A stretch of 64,000 nucleotides of DNA, from assembly GCA_035541875.1 (NCBI GenBank), contig DATKML010000058.1:123891-187890 (forward strand), read 5' to 3'. The position numbers and the translations under genes were made by a program. Shown piece after piece: positions 1 to 8,246 of the stretch (within the stretch, counting starts at the first letter, position 1; each line of letters begins with the position of its first letter). This stretch comes from JAJPHI01 sp035541875 (lineage in GTDB: Bacteria > Desulfobacterota > Binatia > Binatales > Binataceae). The notes under the pieces are model-generated. The model was not told where the DNA came from, made no database searches, and worked only from the letters and a program-made list of their open reading frames with translations.

Positions 1-584
1 ACGCCGCCGGCAACTTCTTTCTGCCACCGCCGGTCAGACCATCGATTCCTATTTGGCTGCCTGCACTCTTCGACAACACGATCGAGCTCGCGGCAAGAAT
101 CGGCGACGGCCTGATCGGCCATCCGATGTGGTCGCTCAAGAGTATGGCTTCGAGTTCGGAGAAGGTCGCCGGCGTTCTTACGCGATCGGGACGCGAGCGC
201 GGGAAGTTTCATATCAACTTCTGGAACTACGTCGCGATCGCTGATGACCGCAAAGCGGCAATCGCTTCGATGCGCTCGTCGGTCGCTTTTTACGCGAGTA
301 TTGCGCAGTACGAAAAATACTTTGCTGAGCATGGCTTCGGCGCCGAGGCGCGTCGGGCGAGTGAAGCGGCCGCGCGCAAAGACACCGCAGCGATGGTCGC
401 GGCGATCCCCGATGAGATGGTCACGACCTTCGCGATTGCTGGTACTCCCGATGACGCACGCGACCGCGTCGATGAGATGTGGCGCTATGCCGATTCGCTC
501 ACGCTGCTGCCGCCGCCTTATGCGCCGCTCAAGCTGCAAGCGACCTACAGCGCTGCGATAGCGGATACCTTTTACCGCGGCTGA
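1..584 (+). CDS. LLM-class flavin-dependent oxidoreductase, C-terminal part (cut by window edge)
   Basis: The frame is open from the left edge (first full codon at base 3) to a TGA at 582-584, giving about 193 residues of a C-terminal half. The stretch IPIWLPALFDNTIELAARIG, followed by GDGLIGHPMWS, resembles the segment of bacterial-luciferase-like (LLM) oxidoreductases where the TIM barrel binds the flavin or F420. The tail, with a PDDARDRVDE helix, is also usual for the family. These enzymes oxidise or monooxygenate small organic substrates with FMN or F420 in the cytoplasm; the substrate cannot be read here. A second LLM gene lies at 1902, and a CoA-transferase follows after 78 bases, so a shared catabolic operon is likely (inference). 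The internal ATG at 126 is not the real start, because homology-like sequence continues upstream of it. Confidence 0.8.
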   Translation, partial: AAGNFFLPPPVRPSIPIWLPALFDNTIELAARIGDGLIGHPMWSLKSMASSSEKVAGVLTRSGRERGKFHINFWNYVAIADDRKAAIASMRSSVAFYASIAQYEKYFAEHGFGAEARRASEAAARKDTAAMVAAIPDEMVTTFAIAGTPDDARDRVDEMWRYADSLTLLPPPYAPLKLQATYSAAIADTFYRG

Positions 585-662
585 TTAAGCTGTTATTCCA
601 TCTCGAACCAATCCGCGCGTTCGCGAAGACTCGGGATTCGTTGGCATCCTTTGGAGGAGACG

Positions 663-1889
663 ATGGCGATGCAGGGACAGAAACACGTGCTCGAGGGCTA
701 TAAGGCTCTTGATTTTACCCAGTTCGTAGCGGGACCTACGGTTACTAAAATGATGGCCGAGATGGGGGCCGAGGTAATCAAGGTCGAACTCGCGCCCGAC
801 GGCGATCGCTCGCGCTACGTTCCCTTCATGAAGAACGATCGAAGCGGCTACTTCGTGCAGCAGAATCGCGGCAAACTCAGCCTCTGTATCGATCCTCGCA
901 CCGAAGCGGGCAAGGCCGTTATCGCCGGATTGATCGCGAAGGTCGATGTGCTCGTCGAGAACTTCGCTCCCGGCGTAATCGGGCGGATGGGTTTCGATTA
1001 CCAGACCGTCCGCAAGATCAATCCTAAGATCATCATGTGTTCCGTCTCGACCTTCGGGCAGGAAGGGCCGCTGTCGAACGACCCCGGTTACGATTTCATG
1101 GGTCAGGCCTACGCCGGAGTAACTTCACTCAGCGGCGAAGAGGGTGGGGCGCATTTTCCCCCGATGCTCGCGCTGGGTGACGTCTCGACTGGCGTGCACG
1201 CGTTGGCTGCCGTAGCGTGCGCGCTGCTCCATCGCGAGCGTCGCGGCGAGGGGCAGTATCTCGATATCTCACTCGTCGACGCGTACTTCCATTATCACGA
1301 TATCTGGGTGCAATCGCTGAGCGCGAGTGGCGGTACCGCGAAACCGGTTCGCACCGGCCTGCACTATGCGATCCTCTGTCCGGCCGGAATGTTCAAGGCG
1401 CGCGACGGCTATCTCTTCATTTTCGCCTGGCTCGACCATCACTGGGTCAAGCTTTGCGAGATCATGGGCCATCCCGAACTCGGCAAGGATTCGCGCTTTA
1501 TCGATAACGCGACGCGGGTGAAGAATCGCCCCGAAGTAATCAAGGTCGTCGAGGAGTGGCTGCAGACGTTACCGAGTCGCGATGCGGCCGTCGAGCTGCT
1601 CCGCGCCGCGCGTCTTCCGCAAGCACCGGTGCTTAGCGTCGAACAGGCGATGCAGCATCCGCATCTGGTTGAGCGCCAGACCGTTCAGACCGTGAACGAT
1701 CGTCTGCTCGGCGAATTCCAGATTCCCGGCTTCCCGCTGCGATTTTCGTCTTTCCCTGAACGACTCGAACTGCAAGCGCCGCTGCTCGGTGAGCATAACA
1801 ATCAGATTCTATCGTCGTATCTCGGTTTTTCGGCTGATCAGATCGTATCGCTGGAGCGCGATGGCGTCCTGCGTAGCGTGCCCAAATAG
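663..1889 (+). CDS. CaiB/BaiF-family (class III) CoA-transferase
   Basis: The protein has 408 residues, normal for class III CoA-transferases, which move CoA between carboxylic acids through an aspartyl-CoA thioester. The N-terminal signature reads LDFTQFVAGPTVTKMMAEMG, followed by GAEVIKVE. The conserved NRGKLSLCID segment and a GDVSTG motif with Asp173, the expected acylated aspartate, are present. An ATG at 663 is preferred over a TTG at 651 because GGAGGA at 653-658 sits four bases upstream. Twelve bases separate it from the next LLM oxidoreductase, so the two are probably co-transcribed. The acyl substrate is unknown; in this company it probably activates an intermediate of carboxylic acid or lipid breakdown (inference). 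Confidence 0.9.
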   Translation: MAMQGQKHVLEGYKALDFTQFVAGPTVTKMMAEMGAEVIKVELAPDGDRSRYVPFMKNDRSGYFVQQNRGKLSLCIDPRTEAGKAVIAGLIAKVDVLVENFAPGVIGRMGFDYQTVRKINPKIIMCSVSTFGQEGPLSNDPGYDFMGQAYAGVTSLSGEEGGAHFPPMLALGDVSTGVHALAAVACALLHRERRGEGQYLDISLVDAYFHYHDIWVQSLSASGGTAKPVRTGLHYAILCPAGMFKARDGYLFIFAWLDHHWVKLCEIMGHPELGKDSRFIDNATRVKNRPEVIKVVEEWLQTLPSRDAAVELLRAARLPQAPVLSVEQAMQHPHLVERQTVQTVNDRLLGEFQIPGFPLRFSSFPERLELQAPLLGEHNNQILSSYLGFSADQIVSLERDGVLRSVPK

Positions 1890-1901
1890 GAACTCATAAC
1901 G

Positions 1902-2771
1902 ATGCATCCTGGTAAACTCGGCATTCTCGCCTACGTCGATACCATGAGCGGTGCGGAGTGCACCGATTTCGCCCATGCCGTCGAGCGCCTGGGCTACTCG
2001 ACGCTCTGGCTCCCTGAGACCTTCGGCCGCGATCCCTTTGTGATGTCGGCGTATATGCTCAACGCAACTAGGAAGATTGCGGTCGGTACGGCGATCGTGA
2101 ACGTATGGAAGCGCGAGCCGATGGCAACGATGGCCGCGGCGCGTAATCTCGCCGAGCTTTACGACGATCGTTTCATCCTGGGAATTGGCGTCAGTGCCGG
2201 GCCTTTCATGCGGCGGATGGGTTTGCGTTTTGATAAGCCGGTCGATTTCGTGCGCGACTACCTGGAGCGGATGAAATCGGCTCCCTATAAGGCACCGATG
2301 CCCAAAACCGAGCCTCCGGTCGTGCTCGCCGGATTGCGTCCCAAGATGCTGCGGCTTGCGGCCGAAGCGAGCAACGGCGTTATCACGGCGCTGACTCCGC
2401 CAAGTCTGGTCGCTAAGATGCGCATGGTGCTCGGTCCGGACCGATGGCTCCTTGCGCAGCAGATGGTGATGCTCGAGACCGATCCGGTGAAAGCTCGCAC
2501 CGCGATTCGTAACTTCATGCACTTCTACATGGGCGCTCCACCTTATCGCCGACACTTCACTGACCTTGGCTTCAATGACGACGATATGAAGAAGGGCGGC
2601 AGCGATCGTCTGCTCGATGCGATTATCGCGTGGGGTGACGAAGCGACGTTGCGCGCCCGTATCGAGGCCCATCGCAATGCGGGTGCCGATCATGTTTACT
2701 TGATCCCACTCAGCTCAGAGGGTGGCCGCCTGCCGGACATGCGAGTGATCGAGGCTCTGGCCCCACAATGA
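1902..2771 (+). CDS. LLM-class flavin-dependent (possibly F420-dependent) oxidoreductase
   Basis: The 289-residue protein spans a complete luciferase-like TIM barrel. It shows a YVDTMSGAECTDFAHAVERL start, STLWLPETFGRDPF, a central VGTAIVNVWKREP strand-loop and LYDDRFILGIGVS, all typical of the LLM family. The tail GDEATLRARIEAHRNAGADH is the usual C-terminal signature. It is likely a cytoplasmic FMN or F420 enzyme; the cofactor cannot be settled by eye. It follows the CoA-transferase by 12 bases and precedes a thioesterase by 12 bases, a tight arrangement arguing for one transcript. The weak upstream sequence (aactcataacg) offers no strong ribosome binding site, in keeping with translational coupling. 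Confidence 0.88.
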   Translation: MHPGKLGILAYVDTMSGAECTDFAHAVERLGYSTLWLPETFGRDPFVMSAYMLNATRKIAVGTAIVNVWKREPMATMAAARNLAELYDDRFILGIGVSAGPFMRRMGLRFDKPVDFVRDYLERMKSAPYKAPMPKTEPPVVLAGLRPKMLRLAAEASNGVITALTPPSLVAKMRMVLGPDRWLLAQQMVMLETDPVKARTAIRNFMHFYMGAPPYRRHFTDLGFNDDDMKKGGSDRLLDAIIAWGDEATLRARIEAHRNAGADHVYLIPLSSEGGRLPDMRVIEALAPQ

Positions 2772-2783
2772 GGATGCGATGCC

Positions 2784-3194
2784 ATGGACGCGCTAAAGGC
2801 TCTGCAAGAGTCCGAGTTGCCGTTTGCGAAATTGCTCGGTATTCGGCTGACCTCGGCGTCGCCTGAAAAGGTCGTCGGCGAGATGCTGGTGCGTGAGGAT
2901 CTTTGCACCACCCGGGCGATTCTTCACGGCGGAGCGGTGATGGCTTTTGCCGACAGCCTCGGCGCGTATGCGACCAACCTCAATCTGACGGGTGGAGCGG
3001 GAACCACCACCATCGAATCGAAAACCAACTTTCTCGCCCCGGCCCCGGTCGGTACAGTGATTACCGGGGAAAGCACGCCGATTCATCGTGGTAAGCACAC
3101 GATGGTCTGGCAGACCCGCATAACCGGGCAAAACGGCCGGCTTCTGGCGATCGTTACCCAAACACAAATGGTACTGGAGCCGCGGCCTGCTTAG
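2784..3194 (+). CDS. PaaI-like hotdog thioesterase
   Basis: The protein has 136 residues, the size of one hotdog domain. LHGGAVMAFADSLGAYAT matches the PaaI/YbdB type of acyl-CoA thioesterase, where the HGG segment begins the central helix next to the active site. The later strands TTTIESKTNFLAPAPVGT and TMVWQTRIT are also family-like. It should hydrolyse acyl- or aryl-CoA thioesters and release CoA in the cytoplasm. Its position just downstream of a CoA-transferase and an LLM oxidoreductase fits a role in recycling CoA from pathway intermediates (inference). The ATG at 2784 lies 12 bases past the previous stop. Confidence 0.87.
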   Translation: MDALKALQESELPFAKLLGIRLTSASPEKVVGEMLVREDLCTTRAILHGGAVMAFADSLGAYATNLNLTGGAGTTTIESKTNFLAPAPVGTVITGESTPIHRGKHTMVWQTRITGQNGRLLAIVTQTQMVLEPRPA

Positions 3195-3251
3195 CTCGAC
3201 TGTGAATCTTCATACGCCGAGTACGCGAGTGCTCGCGGAGTAGCTCGATAG

Positions 3252-4157
3252 ATGCGAAATCGTGGAAGGCGCCGATTTCATTCGGCACAGGACTCTTCTC
3301 AACCCCGACCTCATGGTTCCGGTCCGCAGGGCCCCGGACCACGACGCGATCAGCGTCGCCCGCGTCGTCCGCAGGGAGCCAAGCCTCAGGGCGAGATTAT
3401 TTTTGGCGTTGAACCGGTCCGCGAATTGCTCGCCGCATCGCCCTCGGCGATTCAGACGCTGTTCATCAAAAACGGCCTTTACGAACGCTTCGGCGACGAG
3501 ATCGAAAAGGTGCGCGAGGCGGGCGGCAGAGTCGTCCGCGCCGAGGATGCGGATCTTGCCCGGATGGCCGGCTCAGAGGGACGCCATCAGGGGATCGTCG
3601 CCTCGATTCGCGAATATACTTACGTTCCGCTTGAAGAGTTGCTCGAAGAGCAGCCCGACCCGTTGCTGATCGTCGATGGCGTCACCGATCCGCGGAACCT
3701 CGGCGCGATTATGCGATCCGCCGAATGTGCCGGCGCACGCGCGCTGATTCTCGCGCGTGATCGCACCACTGGCGTCACCCCCGCGGCAGTCAAAGCGTCG
3801 TCGGGCGCTTGGGTTCATCTGAAGATCGCGCGTTGCGGGAATGTCGCGCAGACGATCGAGGCGCTCAAAGCGCACGGCTACTGGGTCGTAGCTCTCGCGC
3901 CGCACGGTGACACATCGCTCTACGAACTCGACGTTTCACGCCGTCTCGCGATTATTCTGGGCTCCGAGGATCGCGGCGTCCGCGAGTTGGTGAAGCAGAC
4001 TTCAGATTTCGTGGTGAGTATCCCGATGCACGGTCGGGTTGGCTCGTTGAACGTATCGGTGGCCGCAGCGGTTACGCTCTTTGAAATCGCCCACCGCCGT
4101 GGCGGCTCAGCCTCCGCGGAAGGTTCGGATTTCTCCTCAGAAGCGCAACCTGATTGA
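3252..4157 (+). CDS. rlmB: SpoU-family 23S rRNA (guanosine-2'-O)-methyltransferase RlmB
   Basis: The protein has 301 residues. After a tail of about 45 residues rich in Arg, Pro, Gly and Gln comes the substrate-binding domain starting GEIIFGVEPVRELL. The SpoU methyltransferase domain has all three motifs: TDPRNLGAIMRSAECAGA, IILGSEDRGVREL and IPMHGRVGSLNVSVAAAV. Enzymes of this type methylate the ribose of G2251 in the peptidyl-transferase loop of 23S rRNA using SAM and a trefoil-knot fold. The basic tail is longer than in E. coli RlmB and is probably disordered and RNA-binding (inference). A TrmH-like tRNA specificity is possible, but the N-terminal L30e-like domain favours RlmB. Confidence 0.87.
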   Translation: MRNRGRRRFHSAQDSSQPRPHGSGPQGPGPRRDQRRPRRPQGAKPQGEIIFGVEPVRELLAASPSAIQTLFIKNGLYERFGDEIEKVREAGGRVVRAEDADLARMAGSEGRHQGIVASIREYTYVPLEELLEEQPDPLLIVDGVTDPRNLGAIMRSAECAGARALILARDRTTGVTPAAVKASSGAWVHLKIARCGNVAQTIEALKAHGYWVVALAPHGDTSLYELDVSRRLAIILGSEDRGVRELVKQTSDFVVSIPMHGRVGSLNVSVAAAVTLFEIAHRRGGSASAEGSDFSSEAQPD

Positions 4158-4203
4158 GTTCACGAGCGCAGCCGACTGCTCACAACCGGCTGCGCGTCGT
4201 TCG

Positions 4204-4509
4204 CTACATCAATTTGCGTTCGTCACTGCCGGTATAAGCAATAGCGCTGATACCGAGAATCTTGGCTCCGGCCATCGCCTTTTGAAACGTCGCCATATGC
4301 GCCGAAGCAAAGTGCGCGTCCAAGGCGGCCTGATCTTTCCAGCGTTCGCCGATCCGAATCAGGTTGGCTTCAACCAAATCGACCGCGAAATTGTATTCGA
4401 TGCATCCCGGCTCGGTGGTTCGCGTCGTTTGAATCATCGCCTCGGCCGCGGGCCGCAGCCGTTCGATTTCGCCCTCCGCCAGCCTTATCCATCCCTGAAT
4501 TATGATCAT
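4204..4509 (-). CDS. Antibiotic-biosynthesis-monooxygenase (ABM) domain protein, YgiN-like
   Basis: This 101-residue protein is a single ABM-type ferredoxin-like fold. The sequence TTRTTEPGCIEYNFAVDL, followed by ERWKDQAALDAHFASAHM, is the standard ABM signature. Members act as small cofactor-free dimers, including quinol monooxygenases such as YgiN; many have unknown substrates. It lies convergent to rlmB with a 46-base gap and 46 bases downstream of the epoxide-hydrolase-like gene on the same strand, so it may be the last gene of a minus-strand unit with that hydrolase and the PsiE-like gene. The exact reaction is not readable. Confidence 0.8.
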   Translation of the reverse strand: MIIIQGWIRLAEGEIERLRPAAEAMIQTTRTTEPGCIEYNFAVDLVEANLIRIGERWKDQAALDAHFASAHMATFQKAMAGAKILGISAIAYTGSDERKLM

Positions 4510-4555
4510 CCCGATCTCTCCGTTATGAACTTTCTTTTAGATGCTCTTTTGGAAA

Positions 4556-5512
4556 TTACGCTAACCCCTTGATAAATCGCAGGATGAGCGCAGTGGTCTC
4601 TTTCGGTTTCTCGACCTGCACCCAATGGCCCGCGCCCTCGACCAGCTCGATAAACCGCAGATCGTCGAAGGCCTTTGGGAACGATGTGCGCCAGTTCGGA
4701 TCATAGAGCAGCACGTCGTCTGCGACGCCGGAGGCGAACGCCGCTGGTTGCTTGAATCGCGCTGTTTCGAGTTCCGGCGTGATGCTGTTGTTGGTCGGCA
4801 CGTTGCGATACCAGTTCAGCCCGCCGCGAAAGCCGCTCGTCTTGTACTGCCCGACGTAATAGTCGAGATCCTCGCGCGTCAGCCAAGGTGGTAACTGCTT
4901 CGGCGTGACCATCGTATCGAGCAACTTGCTCGCGCGCGGAAACTCGGTCTGCTTCATGAAGCTCGCCGGTGGAGCGTCCGCTGAGAGTGTGTAGTAGATC
5001 GATAGCAAGCTGTGCTCGACATCTCTTTCGAGTTCAGCTTCGGCGATTCCGGGTTCTTGAAAATAGCGGATATACCAGAAGCGATCGTCCAGCCCTGGTG
5101 GATTCACGATCGCGGGCGAGGTCCGCCAGAACGGAACCGAAAGCCCCATCACGGCAGTACACCGATCCGCATGAAGCAACGCCGTATTCCACGCAACGAT
5201 ACATCCCCAGTCGTGGCCGACCACGATGAAGTTGTCGTGGCCGAGCGCCGCCGCGATACCTGCGATATCAGCGGCTAGCGTGCGAATGTTGTAGTCGGCT
5301 ATTGCAGCAGGCCGCTCACTCCCGCCGAAGCCACGTTGATCGGGCACGGCGACCTGGTACCCCGCTGCGACGATCGGATCAATCTGATGGCGCCACAGGT
5401 ACCAGCACTGCGGCCATCCATGTAGCAGGATAACGAGAGGCCCCTTGCCCTCAACCACGACGCGCAATTTCACGCCGTTCGTCTCGATTGTTTTGAAGGT
5501 GCGATTAATCAT
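4556..5512 (-). CDS. Alpha/beta hydrolase, epoxide-hydrolase-like
   Basis: Starting at the ATG at 5512, the protein has 318 residues. AAAGGA lies just upstream on the minus strand, whereas the longer open frame to 5629 adds sequence unlike the family. The oxyanion motif is HGWPQCWYLW (His31-Trp40). The nucleophile elbow is VGHDWG, with Asp101 as the expected nucleophile. The catalytic histidine lies in EGAGHWVQVEKP near the C-terminus. An aspartate nucleophile in GHDWG is typical of epoxide hydrolases and haloalkane dehalogenases; the HGWP motif favours epoxide hydrolase. It probably opens epoxides to diols in the cytoplasm. Substrate is unknown. Confidence 0.85.
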   Translation of the reverse strand: MINRTFKTIETNGVKLRVVVEGKGPLVILLHGWPQCWYLWRHQIDPIVAAGYQVAVPDQRGFGGSERPAAIADYNIRTLAADIAGIAAALGHDNFIVVGHDWGCIVAWNTALLHADRCTAVMGLSVPFWRTSPAIVNPPGLDDRFWYIRYFQEPGIAEAELERDVEHSLLSIYYTLSADAPPASFMKQTEFPRASKLLDTMVTPKQLPPWLTREDLDYYVGQYKTSGFRGGLNWYRNVPTNNSITPELETARFKQPAAFASGVADDVLLYDPNWRTSFPKAFDDLRFIELVEGAGHWVQVEKPKETTALILRFIKGLA

Positions 5513-5561
5513 GCGGATCCTTTCAAACAGAGATTGGCAAAATACCCTGGGATTGCGCCTC

Positions 5562-6065
5562 TCATCCCTCAGCTGAGCGATGGCGGAGAAGATAGAGTGC
5601 CAGGGCAATAGCCAGGATAGCGCCGGCATTCGCCCCTAGGTCGATCATTACTTCCTGAAATCGGCCTGCCGTCAGAGTGTCTCCGCTTACACTCATCTGC
5701 GCGCCGATCGCGAGAATGCGTCGAGTGGCTGAAATCGCTGCGATAAACAGAAAGGGTTGTAGTGATGTTGCCCGCTCCTGCAAGTACGACAACACCGTGC
5801 GCAGGACCTCCATAATGATCATCACCAGCAGCAGATCATTGACCAGCGCGACGACCGCCAAAGCAAAGCCAACGTCGTGCAAGCTCGCCGGGAAAGAGAG
5901 CAGGCTGTAACCAAGCATTCCCAGTGCTGCCAGCAGGAAAACGACTCCGACCATCGCATAAACGATTGCATCAGCTGTTTCCAACGCCGGGACCAGGGTC
6001 CGATGAACATGTCTAGCACCCGCACTCTGATGCTCTTGAGGGGCCCGTTCCATGGCGCGCATCAT
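5562..6065 (-). CDS. PsiE-like (phosphate-starvation-inducible) membrane protein
   Basis: From the ATG at 6065 the protein has 167 residues. Four hydrophobic segments are visible, including VYAMVGVVFLLAALGMLGYS, VVALVNDLLLVMIIMEVLRT, FLFIAAISATRRILAIGA and AGAILAIALALYLLRH. The ND/E-rich second helix and the SATRRILAIG segment resemble the PsiE family of inner-membrane proteins, whose biochemical role is unknown. The start is uncertain: ATGs at 6065, 6062 and 6053 all lack a clear ribosome binding site, and the longest frame begins with a TTG. It lies 49 bases upstream of the hydrolase gene on the same strand and is divergent from the enoyl-CoA hydratase gene at 6171. Confidence 0.7.
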   Translation of the reverse strand: MMRAMERAPQEHQSAGARHVHRTLVPALETADAIVYAMVGVVFLLAALGMLGYSLLSFPASLHDVGFALAVVALVNDLLLVMIIMEVLRTVLSYLQERATSLQPFLFIAAISATRRILAIGAQMSVSGDTLTAGRFQEVMIDLGANAGAILAIALALYLLRHRSAEG

Positions 6066-6170
6066 ACACCGAAACGATAGGGCTTCGAGCCGCAAACACT
6101 CGCCTTCTTGGCAAGTGACCCAACACCTGCGAGGGTGGGCGGGCGTCAAATATCGAAGCGGGAGTGCCGT

Positions 6171-6983
6171 ATGGGAGTTCTCGAGGTCTCATTAGCCGAT
6201 CATATTGCCACCGTGTGCTTGAATCGTCCGTCCAGCCGCAACGCCCTCAATTCCGAGCTGGTGGTGAGTTTGGCCTCGACGTGGCAGCAGCTTCGCGACG
6301 ATAGTCAGGTCCGGGTCGTCGTTCTTACCGGCGCCGGCGAGTCGATCTTTTGCTCCGGCTTCGATCTCGGAACGTTTATCCCGCTGATGACGGGGGTGCG
6401 TGCGCCGCAGGACGAATGGGATCAGCGGCTGGTGGACGCAGGCCTGATGGCGCTCACTGGCCGGGCCACGTTGCGCGATTTCGATCTCGCGAAGCCCCTC
6501 GTTCTAGCCGCCAATGGTCACGCGATCGCGGCGGGGATGGAACTGCTGCTCGCCAGTGATATCCGCGTTGTCGCCGAGGGTGCGCGTCTCGGCCTCTCTG
6601 AAGTTCGTATCGGTTTGATTCCCGCAATGGGCGGGACGGCACGGCTCGCCCGTCAAATCCCTCCGGCCCTGGCGGCCGAGTTTCTGCTGACCAGGAATCC
6701 AATCACCGCTGAACGCGCTCTCGCCGCCGGGCTCGTTAATCAGGTGGCGCCTGCGGCGAAGGTCCTCGACGTCGCGATGGAATATGCCAAGTCGATCGCG
6801 GCCAACGCCCCGCTGGCCGTTAGCGCCGCACGCGAGGTGGCGCTGCGTTCGCGAGATCTGTCGGAGCCCGAGGCCCTCGAATTCGAAGGCGAAAAATCCA
6901 AAGAGCTCGCCCGCACCGAAGACGCGATCGAGGGCCCCCGCGCCTTCATGGAGAAACGCCCGCCCGTCTTCAAAGGCCGTTGA
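6171..6983 (+). CDS. Enoyl-CoA hydratase/isomerase family protein
   Basis: The protein has 270 residues, the standard crotonase length. SRNALNSELVVSLASTW, VVVLTGAGESIFCSGFDLGT and ANGHAIAAGMELLLASDIRV are the CoA-binding and oxyanion-hole segments. LGLSEVRIGLIPAMGGTARL carries a glutamate at the usual catalytic position. The ATG at 6171 is chosen because GGGAG at 6160-6164 precedes it and the crotonase fold begins immediately. Crotonases hydrate, isomerise or otherwise reshape acyl-CoA thioesters in the cytoplasm. With the CoA-transferase, thioesterase and LLM enzymes nearby it probably serves beta-oxidation-like breakdown (inference). The specific substrate is not readable. Confidence 0.88.
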   Translation: MGVLEVSLADHIATVCLNRPSSRNALNSELVVSLASTWQQLRDDSQVRVVVLTGAGESIFCSGFDLGTFIPLMTGVRAPQDEWDQRLVDAGLMALTGRATLRDFDLAKPLVLAANGHAIAAGMELLLASDIRVVAEGARLGLSEVRIGLIPAMGGTARLARQIPPALAAEFLLTRNPITAERALAAGLVNQVAPAAKVLDVAMEYAKSIAANAPLAVSAAREVALRSRDLSEPEALEFEGEKSKELARTEDAIEGPRAFMEKRPPVFKGR

Positions 6984-6992
6984 AGTGGAATT

Positions 6993-7970
6993 CTAAGATG
7001 GCGAATCTTTAGCAGCGGCGCCTTTCGAAGCCCCGAACATCGTTGTCACGAGCGACTCAGCCTTTTGGGGGTCGATGTCGTTCGCTATCTGACAGGGCGA
7101 CGCGTCGGCGAGGATCCGCTGCGGATCTTGCCATAGCCGATACTTCTTGAACTTATCCTCGAATTCGATTCCGAGGGCGCGCGCAAACACCGTCAGGTAA
7201 TGCTCTACCTTGATGCTCTCGTCCTCGAACCCGCAGATCTCTCGCTGACAGCTGTGATAAAGCGTCGCGAGCGTGCCGGCTCCACTCTCTTTAGCCTTGG
7301 CGATTTCCGCAGACACCAGATTTTTCCATCCGCTAACTCCTAGTTGTTGCTGGACGGCGGGCGTGCACGATTGGCCGAAGCGCGGCTCAGGATCGACTTC
7401 GGTATAACGCAGGCCCGGAACGGCTTTCAGGAGCGTTTGTGCAGCCTCGGCCTCGCGCTGCCGCGCCTCGCCCACGGAGTGAGCATGCAGTGCGAGGGTC
7501 GCCTCGGTTCGCTTGGTGAATTGGACGCGCGGAAGTTGCGAGACCAGAAACTCAGTTGTATGGCGTACGCGAAACGGAAACTGCGTCTGCCGAATCTCGT
7601 CAAAAAAGTAGATACACGACGGGCACCACATCACGACCTCTTCGGGTTGGTAACGCTCGAAGAGGCTCAGCGTGTGATCGTTGATTCGGCCGGCAGCGTC
7701 GGTATCGCCCTGCTGATGGTGCACGATACCGCAGCAATAGGTCGGTCCACCTACAGCGATGTAATCGAGTCCCAGGCGATCGAAGACTGCGGTAACGGTT
7801 TGCACCAGGTGAGCCGTGCGCAGGACGTTACATCCGAGGTACAGAACAATCGCGTGGGGACCCGGAGCGTCGGCAGGCACCGCCAGTTGCCACGTCCGAT
7901 CCTCTGAGCGCGTCGTGAGATCGTGAAGCGTCGTTATTTCGCCGAAGTAGCGCTTGTAATCGTAGGCCAT
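6993..7970 (-). CDS. CCG-domain iron-sulfur protein, HdrB/LutA/GlpC-related
   Basis: The 325-residue soluble protein has one perfect cysteine-rich CCG motif. Cys47, Cys79-Cys80, Cys116 and Cys119 have the spacing C-x31-CC-x35-CxxC, within the consensus for HdrB-type domains that hold a noncubane [4Fe-4S] cluster. A second half looks degenerate: a His replaces the first Cys, GQSCTP replaces CCG, and CQREIC replaces CxxC. It therefore probably binds one cluster and acts in electron transfer with an unidentified partner (inference). No HdrA, HdrC, flavoprotein or ferredoxin gene is adjacent. It is convergent with the enoyl-CoA hydratase gene, nine bases apart, with no obvious terminator. Confidence 0.8.
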   Translation of the reverse strand: MAYDYKRYFGEITTLHDLTTRSEDRTWQLAVPADAPGPHAIVLYLGCNVLRTAHLVQTVTAVFDRLGLDYIAVGGPTYCCGIVHHQQGDTDAAGRINDHTLSLFERYQPEEVVMWCPSCIYFFDEIRQTQFPFRVRHTTEFLVSQLPRVQFTKRTEATLALHAHSVGEARQREAEAAQTLLKAVPGLRYTEVDPEPRFGQSCTPAVQQQLGVSGWKNLVSAEIAKAKESGAGTLATLYHSCQREICGFEDESIKVEHYLTVFARALGIEFEDKFKKYRLWQDPQRILADASPCQIANDIDPQKAESLVTTMFGASKGAAAKDSPS

Positions 7971-8246
7971 GCGAGTATCCCTCGCCCCTCATGCATTGCC
8001 TCGCTTCATATCACGCCTAGCCCCAATGCCCAATCCTCGCCGTCGGCATCTGACGGTCCTCCCATAGATAGGTAGCGAGCATATGGGTTTGAGGCTCTAT
8101 TTACCGCTAGGCCACTTTAATGTGAATTTCGGACCTCTAAACGGCAAAAAGAACGTTGGCCTATATCCGGCCTACGCGTAGCCTGAGCAGGTGGTAGGTG
8201 GTCAGAACGTCTTCTGCTGCCTACGCTGCAAGAAGAGCAGGCTGCG

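Noticed and set aside
1809..2693. 294-codon minus-strand frame opposite the LLM oxidoreductase gene
   Set aside because: It overlaps the well-supported plus-strand LLM gene almost fully and has no recognisable domain.
4081..4572. 163-codon plus-strand frame spanning the rlmB end and the ABM gene
   Set aside because: It overlaps the end of rlmB in another frame and is antisense to a clear ABM-domain gene.
8160..8185. CTACGCGTAG palindrome and GGCC-flanked sequence before the PH-like gene
   Set aside because: Short GC-rich palindromes are expected by chance here, and nothing links it to a regulator or promoter.
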